From the NCBI GenBank assembly GCA_946187695.1, contig CAMHSB010000004.1, forward strand, positions 40,808 through 104,807: 64,000 bases of DNA, given 5' to 3'. Positions 17,650 to 25,604 of this stretch are shown in pieces. Made by a program: the position numbers and the translations under genes. This DNA comes from an uncultured Bacteroidales bacterium (GTDB lineage: Bacteria > Bacteroidota > Bacteroidia > Bacteroidales > Paludibacteraceae). Every line of letters begins with the position of its first letter. The stretch's first letter is position 1. Below the pieces are notes generated by a model. The model did no database searches, was not told where the DNA came from, and saw only the letters and a program-made list of their open reading frames with translations.

Positions 17650-18584
17650 AACAACGTTCTAAGGAACTCGATATTGACTTCTTTGTTCGGCTGGTGGTTA
17701 CCGTAAGCGACACCGATCTGACGAGCTGCATCGATCTGCAGTTTCTGGAGGTCAATGCCGTCCTGATATTGCTTCATCTCGAACTTCCAATCGTCAAGAA
17801 CCTTACCCTTGATCTCTTTGTAGAGCGTCATCGCATCGCCATAGCACTTGGCATCAGGCATGATGTTGGCTAAATATTCACCGGCTGCTGCTGCACCGAC
17901 TGCGTTCTGCTCTGCAGCCCAGGCTTGACGTGCTTTGCCGAGGTTGATATAGCACTGGTTGTCGATGTAAGCCTGATAGATCTCTTGACCGGCAGCAAGA
18001 GCAGCATCGTAGTGCTTGGACTGCTGCGGGATGAGCGATACCCAGTACATCGCTTCCTCGTAGTTCTTCTGTGCGGCGAGGAAATGGGCCTTCTTGATCA
18101 GCGCTTCGCCTTCGTGGTCGTAGTACTCAATAATCTTGGTCTTACCTTCGTCCACGAACTTCGCGATAGCCGGCGATTGAAGAGGCATATGGCTGATGGC
18201 GTTCAGGTAGCACTTATTCTCCGTCTCACCCAGACCGTTGACAGTCATGGAGGTGGAAGAGAAAATGGTCTTTGCGTACGCGTCCACGATATAGAGGTTC
18301 ATCTCCATTTTCTCGCGAATCTTCATAGGAGGTCCGGGGATGACATCTTTGTCGATCGGGGTGGTGGTGACGGTGAGGATGAACTGGCCCATATAATCCA
18401 GACCGGCAATACCGTTGCGGGTCAGCAGTTGGGTCAGTTTGTTCTCGATCATGGCTTTAGCGCCTTGCGGGAACGACTCTTGGTCATCCATAGCGTACAC
18501 GGAGATAGGCAGATATTGCGTCTCTGCGGCGAACATAGTAGCACTCATGAGCGCGGCCATGCATATGGAAAAAATCTTTTTCAT
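17646..18584 (-). CDS. Exported protein with a helical repeat region, operon gene 4
   Basis: Exported protein of 312 residues with signal peptide MKKIFSICMAALMSATMFAA. The first part, to about 125, is a beta/alpha domain in which MEMNLYIVDAYAKTIFSS is followed by NGLGETENKCYLNAI, reminiscent of families of unknown function that combine a FlgT- or CsgG-like fold. From about 150 it is helical, with the motif AHFLAAQKNYEEAMYWVSLIP suggesting TPR-like repeats. Similar proteins are known to me from other Bacteroidales, but no function is established. It is two bases from the DUF6175-like gene and overlaps the next by four. Confidence 0.75.
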   Translation of the reverse strand: MKKIFSICMAALMSATMFAAETQYLPISVYAMDDQESFPQGAKAMIENKLTQLLTRNGIAGLDYMGQFILTVTTTPIDKDVIPGPPMKIREKMEMNLYIVDAYAKTIFSSTSMTVNGLGETENKCYLNAISHMPLQSPAIAKFVDEGKTKIIEYYDHEGEALIKKAHFLAAQKNYEEAMYWVSLIPQQSKHYDAALAAGQEIYQAYIDNQCYINLGKARQAWAAEQNAVGAAAAGEYLANIMPDAKCYGDAMTLYKEIKGKVLDDWKFEMKQYQDGIDLQKLQIDAARQIGVAYGNHQPNKEVNIEFLRTLL

Positions 18585-18585
18585 A

Positions 18586-19536
18586 TTATTTCTCTCCTAA
18601 AATGATCACAGCACGGCCAAGACCTTTAACTAGGACTTTGGACGGGATGTTATACGGTTCTTTCTTGAGCATTTTCGCGAGCCCTTTGGCAAAAGCGTTC
18701 GCATCGATAGCACGTCCGCGCTCGTCATAAACCGGAATACGTACCTGCGTGAAGTTCGCTACGTTCTCCGAAGCGTACGGCATCGAGAAACGACCTTGCA
18801 CGGTGTTGAGTTGGAGCCAGTTATTGATGACGTCGATCAACTCATCGTCGCCAAACTCGGTCTCAAGGTCCACACCGGCTGCGTTGTTAGCAAACACTTT
18901 GACGTCCATGCTGATCTCACGACCAATCTGCTGCATCTCTTCGAAATGTGCCTGCAAACGGTTGTTGAAATTATCCATGTTGGCTACGATCGCCTCTTCG
19001 AGCAGTACGTCCACGTCTGCCGAAAAAGAGGGAGCACCCGTACCGGCAGCAGAGCCGATGGACTTGGCGGTATAGGCATCGCGGCCTTCGAGAATGTAAG
19101 AGAGGGAGTGTTTCGGTCCCATATCTTTGACATCCCAAGTGAGCTCAAGGATGATGTCACATTTCGCAGTACGAGCTACCTCATCCAGCGGTGACTCGGA
19201 CAGTTCATTACCGGCCTTGCTGGTCGTGAGGTTGTCTTCCATACGACGTTGCTCGAGGTTCTTGAGCTCTTGCTCAAGGCTCTTGAGCGGGAACTGACGC
19301 TCGGCCATGAGATCGTTGATCTTGGCAATAGCCAGTTTGAGACCCATATTCTCCTGAAGTGCCTGTTTGTAGTTCGGCACTTTGGCGGTTGTACCCATGT
19401 TCTCAACCTCGGTGTAGTAACCGTTATTGATACACCAAACGTCAGACGGGATAACCATCAACTCGGGTTTCTTGATCTGTGCACTCGCCATCAGCGCTAC
19501 CAGCGCGAGAGCGAGGGTGAATAGTGACTTTTTCAT
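18586..19536 (-). CDS. Exported DUF6175-like protein, operon gene 3
   Basis: Exported protein of 316 residues, signal peptide MKKSLFTLALALVALMASAQ. The mature N-terminus KKPELMVIPSDVWCINNGYY resembles DUF6175, a family found in Bacteroidota. A helical heptad-like stretch (about 60-115; LAIAKINDLMAERQFPLKSL followed by EQELKNLEQRR) may form a coiled coil. The family name is from memory and should be taken as probable. One base separates it from the upstream lipoprotein gene. Confidence 0.72.
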   Translation of the reverse strand: MKKSLFTLALALVALMASAQIKKPELMVIPSDVWCINNGYYTEVENMGTTAKVPNYKQALQENMGLKLAIAKINDLMAERQFPLKSLEQELKNLEQRRMEDNLTTSKAGNELSESPLDEVARTAKCDIILELTWDVKDMGPKHSLSYILEGRDAYTAKSIGSAAGTGAPSFSADVDVLLEEAIVANMDNFNNRLQAHFEEMQQIGREISMDVKVFANNAAGVDLETEFGDDELIDVINNWLQLNTVQGRFSMPYASENVANFTQVRIPVYDERGRAIDANAFAKGLAKMLKKEPYNIPSKVLVKGLGRAVIILGEK

Positions 19537-19537
19537 A

Positions 19538-20029
19538 TTAATATCTTCCTTCCATAGGGATTATACCATCCATTCTTAATCTTTGTTGCAGACCTGCGCG
19601 ATCCACGGTCACGGTCACAGACTCCACCATCTGACGACCGTCGCGTTGATAACGGGTAGAACCGACACGTTTGTCTTTGAGGTTGGCATATTGAGTCCAT
19701 GCACCACCGTCTGCGAAGAAAGCGTTGAAGTAGTCCTCATGTTTCTCGCGTGCGTTCATGTCGAAACATAGCGGTTTGAGGTCCGAGATGCCGTTACTAC
19801 CGGCTTTGACACCATTGAAGATCACTTCCTGAACGGCTTTGCGTTGGCCGTCTGTGAAAGCAAGCACCGCATCTTTGGCGCGTACTTGTACGCGGATGAC
19901 ATAACTGCCGTCGTAGTTGGCGCTGAGCACCACACTCGGTTTCTCGTAGTAGGCCTGCGAGCGCTTGGTGCCGCACGATGCGAGAAGAATCATCGCAAAA
20001 GCGGCAATGAATATACTTAACTTTTTCAT
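19538..20029 (-). CDS. Small lipoprotein, paralogue of the adjacent gene, operon gene 2
   Basis: Lipoprotein of 163 residues with lipobox LLASC (MKKLSIFIAAFAMILLASCG). It shares with the 20044 protein a pattern of a basic KAV..VIFNG segment, then EDYFNAFFADGGAWTQYA near the middle and a final RDGRQMVESVTVTVDR-type strand, so the two are paralogues in tandem. Function unknown. The gap to the upstream gene is 14 bases. Confidence 0.78.
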   Translation of the reverse strand: MKKLSIFIAAFAMILLASCGTKRSQAYYEKPSVVLSANYDGSYVIRVQVRAKDAVLAFTDGQRKAVQEVIFNGVKAGSNGISDLKPLCFDMNAREKHEDYFNAFFADGGAWTQYANLKDKRVGSTRYQRDGRQMVESVTVTVDRAGLQQRLRMDGIIPMEGRY

Positions 20030-20043
20030 AATGGTCTATCTGT

Positions 20044-20541
20044 TTAGAATCCTGAATTGAGTCCACGAATCACGCCGGCAGCTTCGAGTGCTTTGCGCAG
20101 ATCGTCTTTGCGCACACTGACCACGCAGCCGACTTTGTATTCTTTACCTACCTTCACGGTTTCGGTAGTACCGCCCATGATAGAAGCATATTTCTGGAAC
20201 TCGCCGCCGTCTGCGAAGAAGCTCTTGAAATACTCCTCAAACTGGGTCTCTACTCCGGGAGAACTGGCCATCGGACGTTGCGAAACGCAACCCTGACCAC
20301 CGCCGTAACCCTTGAAGATCACACCGTGTACGGCGTTCTTACGGCATTGGTTCTCTGCCACCGATGCTTTCTTGGAATAGGTCCACACTTTTACGAGATA
20401 GGTGCCTTGAATAGCATTGCCGGCACACTCGATCTCATAGCGGAACTGATCCGTATCTTTGTTCGCCTGTTTCTGGCGAAGACCTGCGCTCGCCGGCAGA
20501 CATAATGCCATAACGAGCAATGAAAGAAGAATTTTTTTCAT
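20044..20541 (-). CDS. Small exported protein, first gene of the five-gene secreted operon
   Basis: Exported protein of 165 residues with signal peptide MKKILLSLLVMALCLPASA. It matches the following lipoprotein over NAVHGVIFKG and EEYFKSFFADGGEFQKYAS. No known catalytic motif. It is directly under the promoter at 20593-20623 with a leader of about 45 bases, and heads an operon of two paralogues, a DUF6175-like protein and two larger exported proteins. Confidence 0.78.
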   Translation of the reverse strand: MKKILLSLLVMALCLPASAGLRQKQANKDTDQFRYEIECAGNAIQGTYLVKVWTYSKKASVAENQCRKNAVHGVIFKGYGGGQGCVSQRPMASSPGVETQFEEYFKSFFADGGEFQKYASIMGGTTETVKVGKEYKVGCVVSVRKDDLRKALEAAGVIRGLNSGF

Positions 20542-20592
20542 ATAATAATAGATTTAATTTGTGTTTCGTAGATTTAATATCAGTTTCGGCGG

Positions 20593-20623
20593 CAAAGATA
20601 CGAAATCTTTTGCATACATGCAA
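20593..20623 (-). promoter_or_regulatory. Promoter of the five-gene secreted operon
   Basis: Minus strand: TTG at 20623-20621, 20 bases, TATCTTTG at 20600-20593. The -33 region reads TTGCATGTATGCAA. Confidence 0.85.
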
Positions 20624-20654
20624 ATTTATTTTTCCTTTTTGCCTAAAAAGGTAC

Positions 20655-20686
20655 AAAAAAAACGCACATCTCCGAAGAAATATGCG
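20655..20686 (-). terminator. Terminator of the 20731 gene with UUCG loop
   Basis: Minus strand: 10-bp stem CGCATATTTC/GAGATGTGCG (two G-U pairs), loop TTCG, then eight T. The plus strand also has a T-run on the other side, so it may act both ways. Confidence 0.85.
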
Positions 20687-20730
20687 CTTTTTCGTAAAAT
20701 AATGTTACTAACTCGTAATCGAACGACCGA

Positions 20731-21225
20731 TTAGAATTTGTAACGAACGCCCAACTGGATACCACCCCAGAGACCACGGTGGTTAAACTCAATACCGTTG
20801 TTACCGGCGATACCGATTGACGGACGCCAATCCAAGGAGAGTTGGAACGGGAACCAGAAGTCATACTCGATACCGATATGACCGGCTACACCTGCGTACC
20901 ACCAACCTTTAACATCACTCGTCGGGAAGACGAAACCGCCCGAACCACCGACACCCATGTACCAGTGCCACTCACCCTTGTTGTTCCAAGGAACGGGAGC
21001 GTTGAACGGATCGATCCAATCGTAGGTTACATGACCACCGACACCCACACCGCTGTTAATCGGCAGGATGACGTTAGCAGCAACGTCTAACATGTTGCTC
21101 TCGCCAAAACCATGCTGATAAGAGAACGACGACCATGCACCGAGGTTAACACCGACAGCACGAGGTTGTGCATAAGCTGCCAAGCTGGCTACAGCCAAGA
21201 CAGCTACAAAAAGATATTTTTTCAT
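20731..21225 (-). CDS. Small outer-membrane beta-barrel-like protein
   Basis: Exported 164-residue protein with signal peptide MKKYLFVAVLAVASLAAYAQ. Alternating glycine/aromatic strands (GVGGHVTYDWIDPF and GGIQLGVRYKF) and a terminal phenylalanine suggest a small outer-membrane beta-barrel. The ligand and function are unknown. It has its own terminator downstream; no promoter box of the local form is found upstream, where a hairpin-rich gap of 133 bases lies. Confidence 0.72.
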   Translation of the reverse strand: MKKYLFVAVLAVASLAAYAQPRAVGVNLGAWSSFSYQHGFGESNMLDVAANVILPINSGVGVGGHVTYDWIDPFNAPVPWNNKGEWHWYMGVGGSGGFVFPTSDVKGWWYAGVAGHIGIEYDFWFPFQLSLDWRPSIGIAGNNGIEFNHRGLWGGIQLGVRYKF

Positions 21226-21261
21226 TTTGTTGTTAAATTAAATTGGTTAATATTCCACCAT

Positions 21262-21287
21262 GAAAGGCTACCATTTAGCAGCCTTTC
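21262..21287. other. Hairpin in the gap upstream of the 20731 gene
   Basis: GAAAGGCT and AGCCTTTC form an 8-bp stem with a 10-base loop. No T-run follows on either strand. Confidence 0.5.
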
Positions 21288-21324
21288 TTGGTGTTAATAA
21301 TTTGTCGTTATCACGTCCCTTCCT

Positions 21325-21343
21325 CCCTCTCCTTGGGAGAGGG
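21325..21343. repeat. GC-rich REP-like hairpin
   Basis: CCCTCTCC and GGAGAGGG pair (8 bp) and are followed by TCGGGGAGAGG. The same kind of pattern is found in intergenic REP-like elements in many bacteria; a related one is at 10817-10836. Confidence 0.55.
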
Positions 21344-21358
21344 TCGGGGAGAGGTGTT

Positions 21359-22369
21359 TTACTTATTCAGTGCGAGCGCTACATTCACCGCGCAAGCTAC
21401 GGTACATCCTACCATCGGGTTGTTACCGATACCCAGGAAGCCCATCATCTCTACGTGAGCCGGAACGGAGCTCGAACCTGCGAACTGAGCGTCGCTGTGC
21501 ATACGACCCAGCGTATCCGTCATTCCGTAGGAAGCAGGACCTGCAGCCATATTGTCCGGGTGCAAGGTACGACCGGTACCACCGCCGGAAGCAACGCTGA
21601 AGTACGGCTTGCCGGCCAGGATACGCTCTTTCTTATACGTACCTGCTACCGGGTGTTGGAAACGCGTCGGGTTCGTCGAGTTACCGGTAATGGAAACATC
21701 GACATTCTCATGCCAGAGGATAGCCACGCCTTCACGAACATCGTCTGCACCGTAGCAGTTAACCTTCGCACGCGGACCATCGCTGTACGCTTTCTTACGA
21801 ACGATCTTCAGCTCGCCCGTGAAATAGTCGAACTCGGTCTGTACATAGGTGAAACCGTTGATACGGCTGATGATCATAGCAGCGTCTTTGCCTAGACCGT
21901 TGAGGATGCAGCGGAGCGGGTTCTTACGAACCTTGTTCGCCATCTCAGCAATCTTGATAGCGCCCTCAGCGGCTGCGAAACTCTCGTGACCTGCCAGGAA
22001 AGCAAAGCACTGAGTCTCCTCGCGCAGCAGACGAGCTGCCAGGTTACCGTGACCGATACCTACCTTGCGGTCGTCAGCTACGGAACCCGGGATACAGAAA
22101 GCCTGCAGACCGATACCGATAGCCTCGGCAGCGTCAGCAGCGTTCTTGCAACCTTTCTTCAAGGCAATTGCCGTACCTACTACATACGCCCATTTGGCGT
22201 TCTCAAAACAAATACGTTGCGTCTCCTCGCATGTCAGATAAGGATCGAGGCCGTATTGTTCGCAAATCTGGTTTGCCTCCTCGATGGAAGCGATACCGTT
22301 AGCGTTCAGAGCGGCGAGAATCTGTTTCTCGCGGCGGTCTTGCGACTCAAATTTTACTTCACGAATCAT
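21359..22369 (-). CDS. GGGtGRT protein
   Basis: Conserved cytoplasmic protein named for its SGGGTGRTLHPDN motif, present around residue 270. Function is not established; it usually pairs with the NifU-like scaffold, as here, where the gap is 12 bases. Length is 336 residues and the sequence starts MIREVKFESQDRREKQILAAL. Cysteine and glycine-rich stretches may bind metal, but this is inference. Confidence 0.87.
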   Translation of the reverse strand: MIREVKFESQDRREKQILAALNANGIASIEEANQICEQYGLDPYLTCEETQRICFENAKWAYVVGTAIALKKGCKNAADAAEAIGIGLQAFCIPGSVADDRKVGIGHGNLAARLLREETQCFAFLAGHESFAAAEGAIKIAEMANKVRKNPLRCILNGLGKDAAMIISRINGFTYVQTEFDYFTGELKIVRKKAYSDGPRAKVNCYGADDVREGVAILWHENVDVSITGNSTNPTRFQHPVAGTYKKERILAGKPYFSVASGGGTGRTLHPDNMAAGPASYGMTDTLGRMHSDAQFAGSSSVPAHVEMMGFLGIGNNPMVGCTVACAVNVALALNK

Positions 22370-22381
22370 AATCTCTCCTCC

Positions 22382-23083
22382 TTAGTTTTTGCGTGGATCA
22401 ATCGATTTAACTGCACCTTGCTCTTTGGTCGTGCGGCCATACGTACCGGTTACGCTCTTCAGCGCTTCGTCTGCCGGAACACCCTTCTTGATGGCGTCCA
22501 TGAACTTACCCATGTGTACGTACTCATATCCGCAAACCTCATTGTCCTCATCGAGGAACTCCTTGGTGATGTAACCTTCGGTTAACTGCAGGTAACGAAC
22601 GCCTTTAGCCTTGGTCGAATACAACGTACCGCACTGGCTAACGAGACCCTTACCGAGGTCTTCCAGACCTGCACCGATGGTCAGACCGCCCTCCGAGAAC
22701 GCACTCTGCGTACGTCCGTAAACGATCTGCAGGAACAACTCGCGCATTGCCGTGTTGATAGCGTCGCAAACGAGGTCTGTGTTCAGCGCCTCAAGAATCG
22801 TCTTGCCCGGCAGAATCTCTGCGGCCATAGCAGCCGAGTGGGTCATACCCGAACAACCGATGGTCTCAACGAGAGCCTCTTCGATGATACCGTCTTTTAC
22901 ATTCAAGCTGAGTTTGCAGCAACCTTGTTGCGGTGCACACCAGCCGATACCGTGCGTCATACCCGAGATGTCCTTGATCTCAGTAGCCTTCACCCATTTG
23001 CCCTCTTCAGGAATCGGTGCGGGACCATGTTTCGGACCCTTCGCTACAACGCACATTTCTTGTACTTCTTTCGAATAAATCAT
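22382..23083 (-). CDS. NifU-like iron-sulfur cluster scaffold
   Basis: Relative of the NifU N-terminal/IscU scaffold family, 233 residues, first gene of the pair with GGGtGRT. Cysteine-bearing motifs are GIGWCAPQQGCCKLSLN and ETIGCSGMTHSAAMAAEIL, the latter corresponding to a scaffold region. The start ATG is followed by MIYSKEVQEMC. The promoter is clear and sits directly behind the terminator of the 23277 gene. Confidence 0.83.
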   Translation of the reverse strand: MIYSKEVQEMCVVAKGPKHGPAPIPEEGKWVKATEIKDISGMTHGIGWCAPQQGCCKLSLNVKDGIIEEALVETIGCSGMTHSAAMAAEILPGKTILEALNTDLVCDAINTAMRELFLQIVYGRTQSAFSEGGLTIGAGLEDLGKGLVSQCGTLYSTKAKGVRYLQLTEGYITKEFLDEDNEVCGYEYVHMGKFMDAIKKGVPADEALKSVTGTYGRTTKEQGAVKSIDPRKN

Positions 23084-23182
23084 GTGTTTTGAAATTGTTA
23101 TTTGTTATTTCTTTTTTGCTATTTGCACATTTCTTGGCCCCGTATCCGGGGCGCGATTATTAGCTTTGCACATTTTGCGCGG

Positions 23183-23213
23183 CAAAATTACTACTTTTTT
23201 TGCATATATGCAA
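23183..23213 (-). promoter_or_regulatory. Promoter of the NifU-like/GGGtGRT operon
   Basis: Minus strand: TTG at 23213-23211, 20 bases, TAATTTTG at 23190-23183. The -33 box is TTGCATATATGCAA and abuts the terminator T-run of the 23277 gene. Confidence 0.88.
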
Positions 23214-23214
23214 G

Positions 23215-23251
23215 AAAAAACTGAAAAATCGCCCGAAATTAGCGATTTTTC
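23215..23251 (-). terminator. Terminator of the 23277 gene
   Basis: Minus strand: GAAAAATCGC/GCGATTTTTC 10-bp stem with a 9-base loop and then CAG-TTTTTT, which runs straight into C-TTG, the -33 box of the next promoter. Confidence 0.88.
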
Positions 23252-23276
23252 GTTAAGTTGTTATATTTTTGAATGG

Positions 23277-24266
23277 TTATTTTATCTCTTGTCCGGTGAC
23301 CGTAAAGTTTTTATCGCCACTTTGGATTAAAACGTGACCGTTCCGAAGGATTTTTTGCCCGGCAGACGAATGTCCAACCAACTCAATCGCCTGCGCTCCA
23401 TCCGTAATATGTTTGAACTCTTTCCAACCCGCAGCTTGTTGATACAACGATACAGTTCCTTTCGGCACTACGAGCGTCACGTTGTCTTTATCTATCCCGT
23501 TGAAAGTGGCAGATGTCGCAGTGAGCGGAGAATATGACTGCACCTTGAGGGTACGGAGATCTGTACACCAGGAAAGGAATCCATCTCCGAGAGTAGTGAC
23601 GTTTATAGGAATAGTGAGTTCTGTCAAACCCGTACATGTGAACGCATCCTCTCCAATTTCTTGGAGCCAGAACGGAAGTTCGATAGATTTAAGCGAAGAG
23701 CACACACTGAAAGCCCGACTGCCAATTTTCTTTATATTGGGAGACAAGGTAACTTCGGTTAATTTCGCACTACCGAAACATCCGTAAGGAATCTCCTCAA
23801 GCAGAGGCGAATTAATAGTCAGTTTAGTCAGTTCGTCGCATCCTGAGAAAGCGACTTCTTCTATCGTACGAACATTCGCCGGAATAGTAACCTCTTTGAT
23901 GGCAGTATATACAAAAGCGCGATCTTCGATGGTTTGCAAGGCAGTGAGATCTTTCCAATTGATGGAAGTGAGTTTTTCTGCCGCGTAGAAAGCGTGACTG
24001 CCGATCGTCGTCAGAGTGCGGGGCAAATTCAACTTGGTGACTTCACCCCATGAGCCCATACCTACCTTCGTTACTATATAATTTTTGCCGTTATAGGACA
24101 CATAGGAAGGAATGGTCACTTCGCCTTGCGGAGACGTACCCAATGCGGTAGCGGTAACTTGGATGTCATCCTCTATGATATAACTGATTTCTCCGATTGT
24201 GAATGTGTCCGCTTGTGCGCTTACGAAGGCAAACGCCAACAAAAGAATTAAGTAGATTTTTTTCAT
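23277..24266 (-). CDS. BspA-like leucine-rich repeat surface protein
   Basis: Exported LRR_5/BspA-type protein; I chose the ATG at 24266 (MKKIYLILLLAFAFVSAQA, a signal peptide), leaving 329 residues. Repeats of the type LPRTLTTIGSHAFYAAEKL run from about residue 60 to 260, then VVPKGTVSLYQQAAGWKEF and the shared tail (GQKILRNGHVLIQ, then FTVTGQEIK). Its promoter has the longest leader in this set, about 105 bases. The role is inferred as surface adhesion. Confidence 0.85.
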   Translation of the reverse strand: MKKIYLILLLAFAFVSAQADTFTIGEISYIIEDDIQVTATALGTSPQGEVTIPSYVSYNGKNYIVTKVGMGSWGEVTKLNLPRTLTTIGSHAFYAAEKLTSINWKDLTALQTIEDRAFVYTAIKEVTIPANVRTIEEVAFSGCDELTKLTINSPLLEEIPYGCFGSAKLTEVTLSPNIKKIGSRAFSVCSSLKSIELPFWLQEIGEDAFTCTGLTELTIPINVTTLGDGFLSWCTDLRTLKVQSYSPLTATSATFNGIDKDNVTLVVPKGTVSLYQQAAGWKEFKHITDGAQAIELVGHSSAGQKILRNGHVLIQSGDKNFTVTGQEIK

Positions 24267-24377
24267 CGTATATATGTTTTTAAGTTGTCCTGTATATCCG
24301 TTTGCTACTGTTACAAACGCTTCTGCTATAAAATATTCAAATTTGGTTTTACTGCGTTTGTTACACATTTTGCTTTG

Positions 24378-24408
24378 CAAAATTACTACTTTTTTTGCAT
24401 ATATGCAA
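24378..24408 (-). promoter_or_regulatory. Promoter of the 23277 gene
   Basis: Minus strand: TTG at 24408-24406, 20 bases, TAATTTTG at 24385-24378. All bases from TTG to the end of the -7 box match the 23183-23213 promoter. Confidence 0.88.
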
Positions 24409-24501
24409 ATATTTCTTCATTTTTTTTATTTTTGATGTAACTTTGCAGCAAATTCCCATATTCATTTTGCATTTTTTTTGCATCGTTGCGACTATCCTAT
24501 A

Positions 24502-24526
24502 GTATTATATACGTAGTATATAATAC
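24502..24526. repeat. AT-rich perfect inverted repeat
   Basis: GTATTATATAC and GTATATAATAC, 11-bp arms with loop GTA. It lies next to the 11-bp tandem tract, as does a similar palindrome at 62747-62772. Confidence 0.8.
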
Positions 24527-24548
24527 AGAACGATTTAAATAGCAAAAG

Positions 24549-24610
24549 TTAGTGCGTGATAAGTGCGCGATAAGTGCGTCATAAGTACGCGGTAAGTACG
24601 AGATAATCGG
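24549..24610. repeat. 11-bp tandem tract
   Basis: About five units of TAAGTGCGTGA-like sequence (TAAGTGCGCGA, TAAGTGCGTCA, TAAGTACGCGG, TAAGTACGAGA), period 11 bp. Confidence 0.85.
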
Positions 24611-24808
24611 TGTCCTTTCGAATGCATCTCGGTATCGCTGCCTTCCGTTCTGGGCTCGCGGTGTAGGCGGTTTACCGCTTCGCTGGCACTCTCTTTTTGT
24701 TCGTGCCATTATTCGCCCACGCGTCCGTCGATAAATCGCCGCCCCGCCCGCTTCGGGCTCAATGCGGATGTAGCCCTCTTCTTCGTATTCCGCCCGATGT
24801 CATCGGGT

Positions 24809-24836
24809 AAAAAAAGCAGCGATATTTAGTCGCTGC
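24809..24836 (-). terminator. Rho-independent terminator
   Basis: Minus strand: GCAGCGA/TCGCTGC 7-bp stem with a 7-base loop, then seven T. It lies 220 bases after the toxin gene and overlaps the end of the small open frame 24826-24963. Confidence 0.75.
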
Positions 24837-24963
24837 CATACTTTTCTCTATGTTCAGTAAGTTCAAAATTTATAGTTTTCCTTTTTCTTGTCCTATTCGT
24901 ACTCCAAATTTGATGCATCCCATATTTATAACTCCTGATTGCTAATAAAGATAGTTTTTTCAT
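24826..24963 (-). CDS. Possible small ORF, 45 codons
   Basis: A minus-strand frame beginning MKKLSLLAIRSYKYGMHQIW, rich in basic residues further on. It ends within the terminator hairpin. No ribosome-binding site is evident, no hydrophobic core follows, and no homology is recognised. It may be a remnant or a non-coding coincidence. Confidence 0.25.
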   Translation of the reverse strand: MKKLSLLAIRSYKYGMHQIWSTNRTRKRKTINFELTEHREKYGSD

Positions 24964-25055
24964 AATGGTTATATTTATTAGCAAACGCTTATTTTATCAT
25001 GTAGCGCAACGCCTTGCGCTTGTCCTTGCTGTTTACGTCGGCAAGCGACAATATT

Positions 25056-25373
25056 CTAATTATGATAGAGCAAACTATGACATGCATCAATCACGTATGC
25101 AACTAATTCTCCGGTTTCTTCTATTTTGTAAATCTTATAAGCGAAATGAAAATCTTCTGCAATAAACTCTTGATAACCTGCGTCAATCCATGCTTGTTTA
25201 TAGCGAGCGTTTGGATATATGGTTGCATATTTTTCGAGGGCACGAATAGCTTCGTATAAACGACTCTTTTTCTTTTCTACGGTCACCTCATCCAATGTTG
25301 GGTGCAAAGCCATAGAAATAGCATAGAACTCGGCTATCTGCACATGTACATTTTTGTCTATACGAACGATCAT
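25056..25373 (-). CDS. ParE/RelE-like toxin
   Basis: Probable toxin of the RelE/ParE superfamily of type II toxin-antitoxin systems, 105 residues. The pattern fits: helical N-terminus (MIVRIDKNVHVQIAEFYAIS), a second helix around KSRLYEAIRALEKYATIYPN, then beta strands ending with YQEFIAEDFHFAYKIYKI and ELVAYVIDACHS. The family poisons DNA gyrase or cleaves mRNA; the target here is not known. Its start overlaps the antitoxin stop as ATGA. Confidence 0.75.
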   Translation of the reverse strand: MIVRIDKNVHVQIAEFYAISMALHPTLDEVTVEKKKSRLYEAIRALEKYATIYPNARYKQAWIDAGYQEFIAEDFHFAYKIYKIEETGELVAYVIDACHSLLYHN

Positions 25374-25543
25374 GCTTTCGGATGATAAAAGTCATGAATC
25401 ATTTGAGAAATCCTTTGTTCAGATTCCTCAACTGATAAACTATTGTTCTCCAATTCGGCAAGATGCATCGTTGGATAAGACGCACTCATTCCGAGGTCGT
25501 AATTAGGCATATAACCGGTATTGGGTATAACTGAAGGTCTCAT
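25370..25543 (-). CDS. Antitoxin-like small protein
   Basis: Short protein of 57 residues in the antitoxin position, ahead of and overlapping the toxin. I chose the ATG at 25543 (MRPSVIPNTGYMPNYDL), preceded by GAAAGGATA as a Shine-Dalgarno sequence and 24 bases after the predicted start of transcription. The longer frame to 25627 would cross the promoter. The C-terminal part (SLSVEESEQRISQMIHDFYH) is helical, as in the toxin-wrapping part of many antitoxins. No DNA-binding motif is recognised. Confidence 0.65.
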   Translation of the reverse strand: MRPSVIPNTGYMPNYDLGMSASYPTMHLAELENNSLSVEESEQRISQMIHDFYHPKA

Positions 25544-25573
25544 AATTTGTATCCTTTCAAACATTTTGCGCTG

Positions 25574-25604
25574 CAAAATTACAACAAAAAAATGACATGT
25601 GCAA
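25574..25604 (-). promoter_or_regulatory. Promoter of the toxin-antitoxin pair
   Basis: Minus strand: TTG at 25604-25602, 20 bases, TAATTTTG at 25581-25574; the -33 region is TTGCACATGTC. It abuts the terminator of the giant 25676 gene. Confidence 0.82.

Larger units (their letters stand above)
24409..25055. other. Mostly non-coding stretch with GC-rich island
   Basis: No gene of normal size is found. Next to an AT-rich inverted repeat and an 11-bp tandem tract, positions about 24610-24810 are noticeably GC-richer than the flanks and contain small inverted repeats (GCCCG/CGGGC and CCCGATG/CATCGGG). A TAACTTTG box at 24438-24445 on the plus strand has no clear -33 partner. A terminator at 24809-24836 on the minus strand and a 45-codon open frame lie at the right end. 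It may be a structured RNA, a repeat element or an eroded gene; I cannot tell. Confidence 0.5.

Noticed and set aside
24438..24445. Plus-strand TAACTTTG as a further promoter
   Set aside because: No TTG at the usual 20-base distance and no gene downstream; mentioned only as a loose match.
24497..24709. A 70-codon minus-strand frame in the non-coding island
   Set aside because: It runs through the 11-bp tandem tract and the AT palindrome, has no ribosome-binding site and looks like chance coding in a repeat region.
24600..24720. Possible SRP RNA because of a CGGAAGG-like text on the minus strand
   Set aside because: The conserved apical-loop and helix sequences of SRP RNA are not present; only a few bases match.
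24965..25165. Plus-strand 66-codon frame
   Set aside because: It overlaps the ParE-like toxin on the other strand, and the start is not preceded by a promoter or ribosome-binding site.
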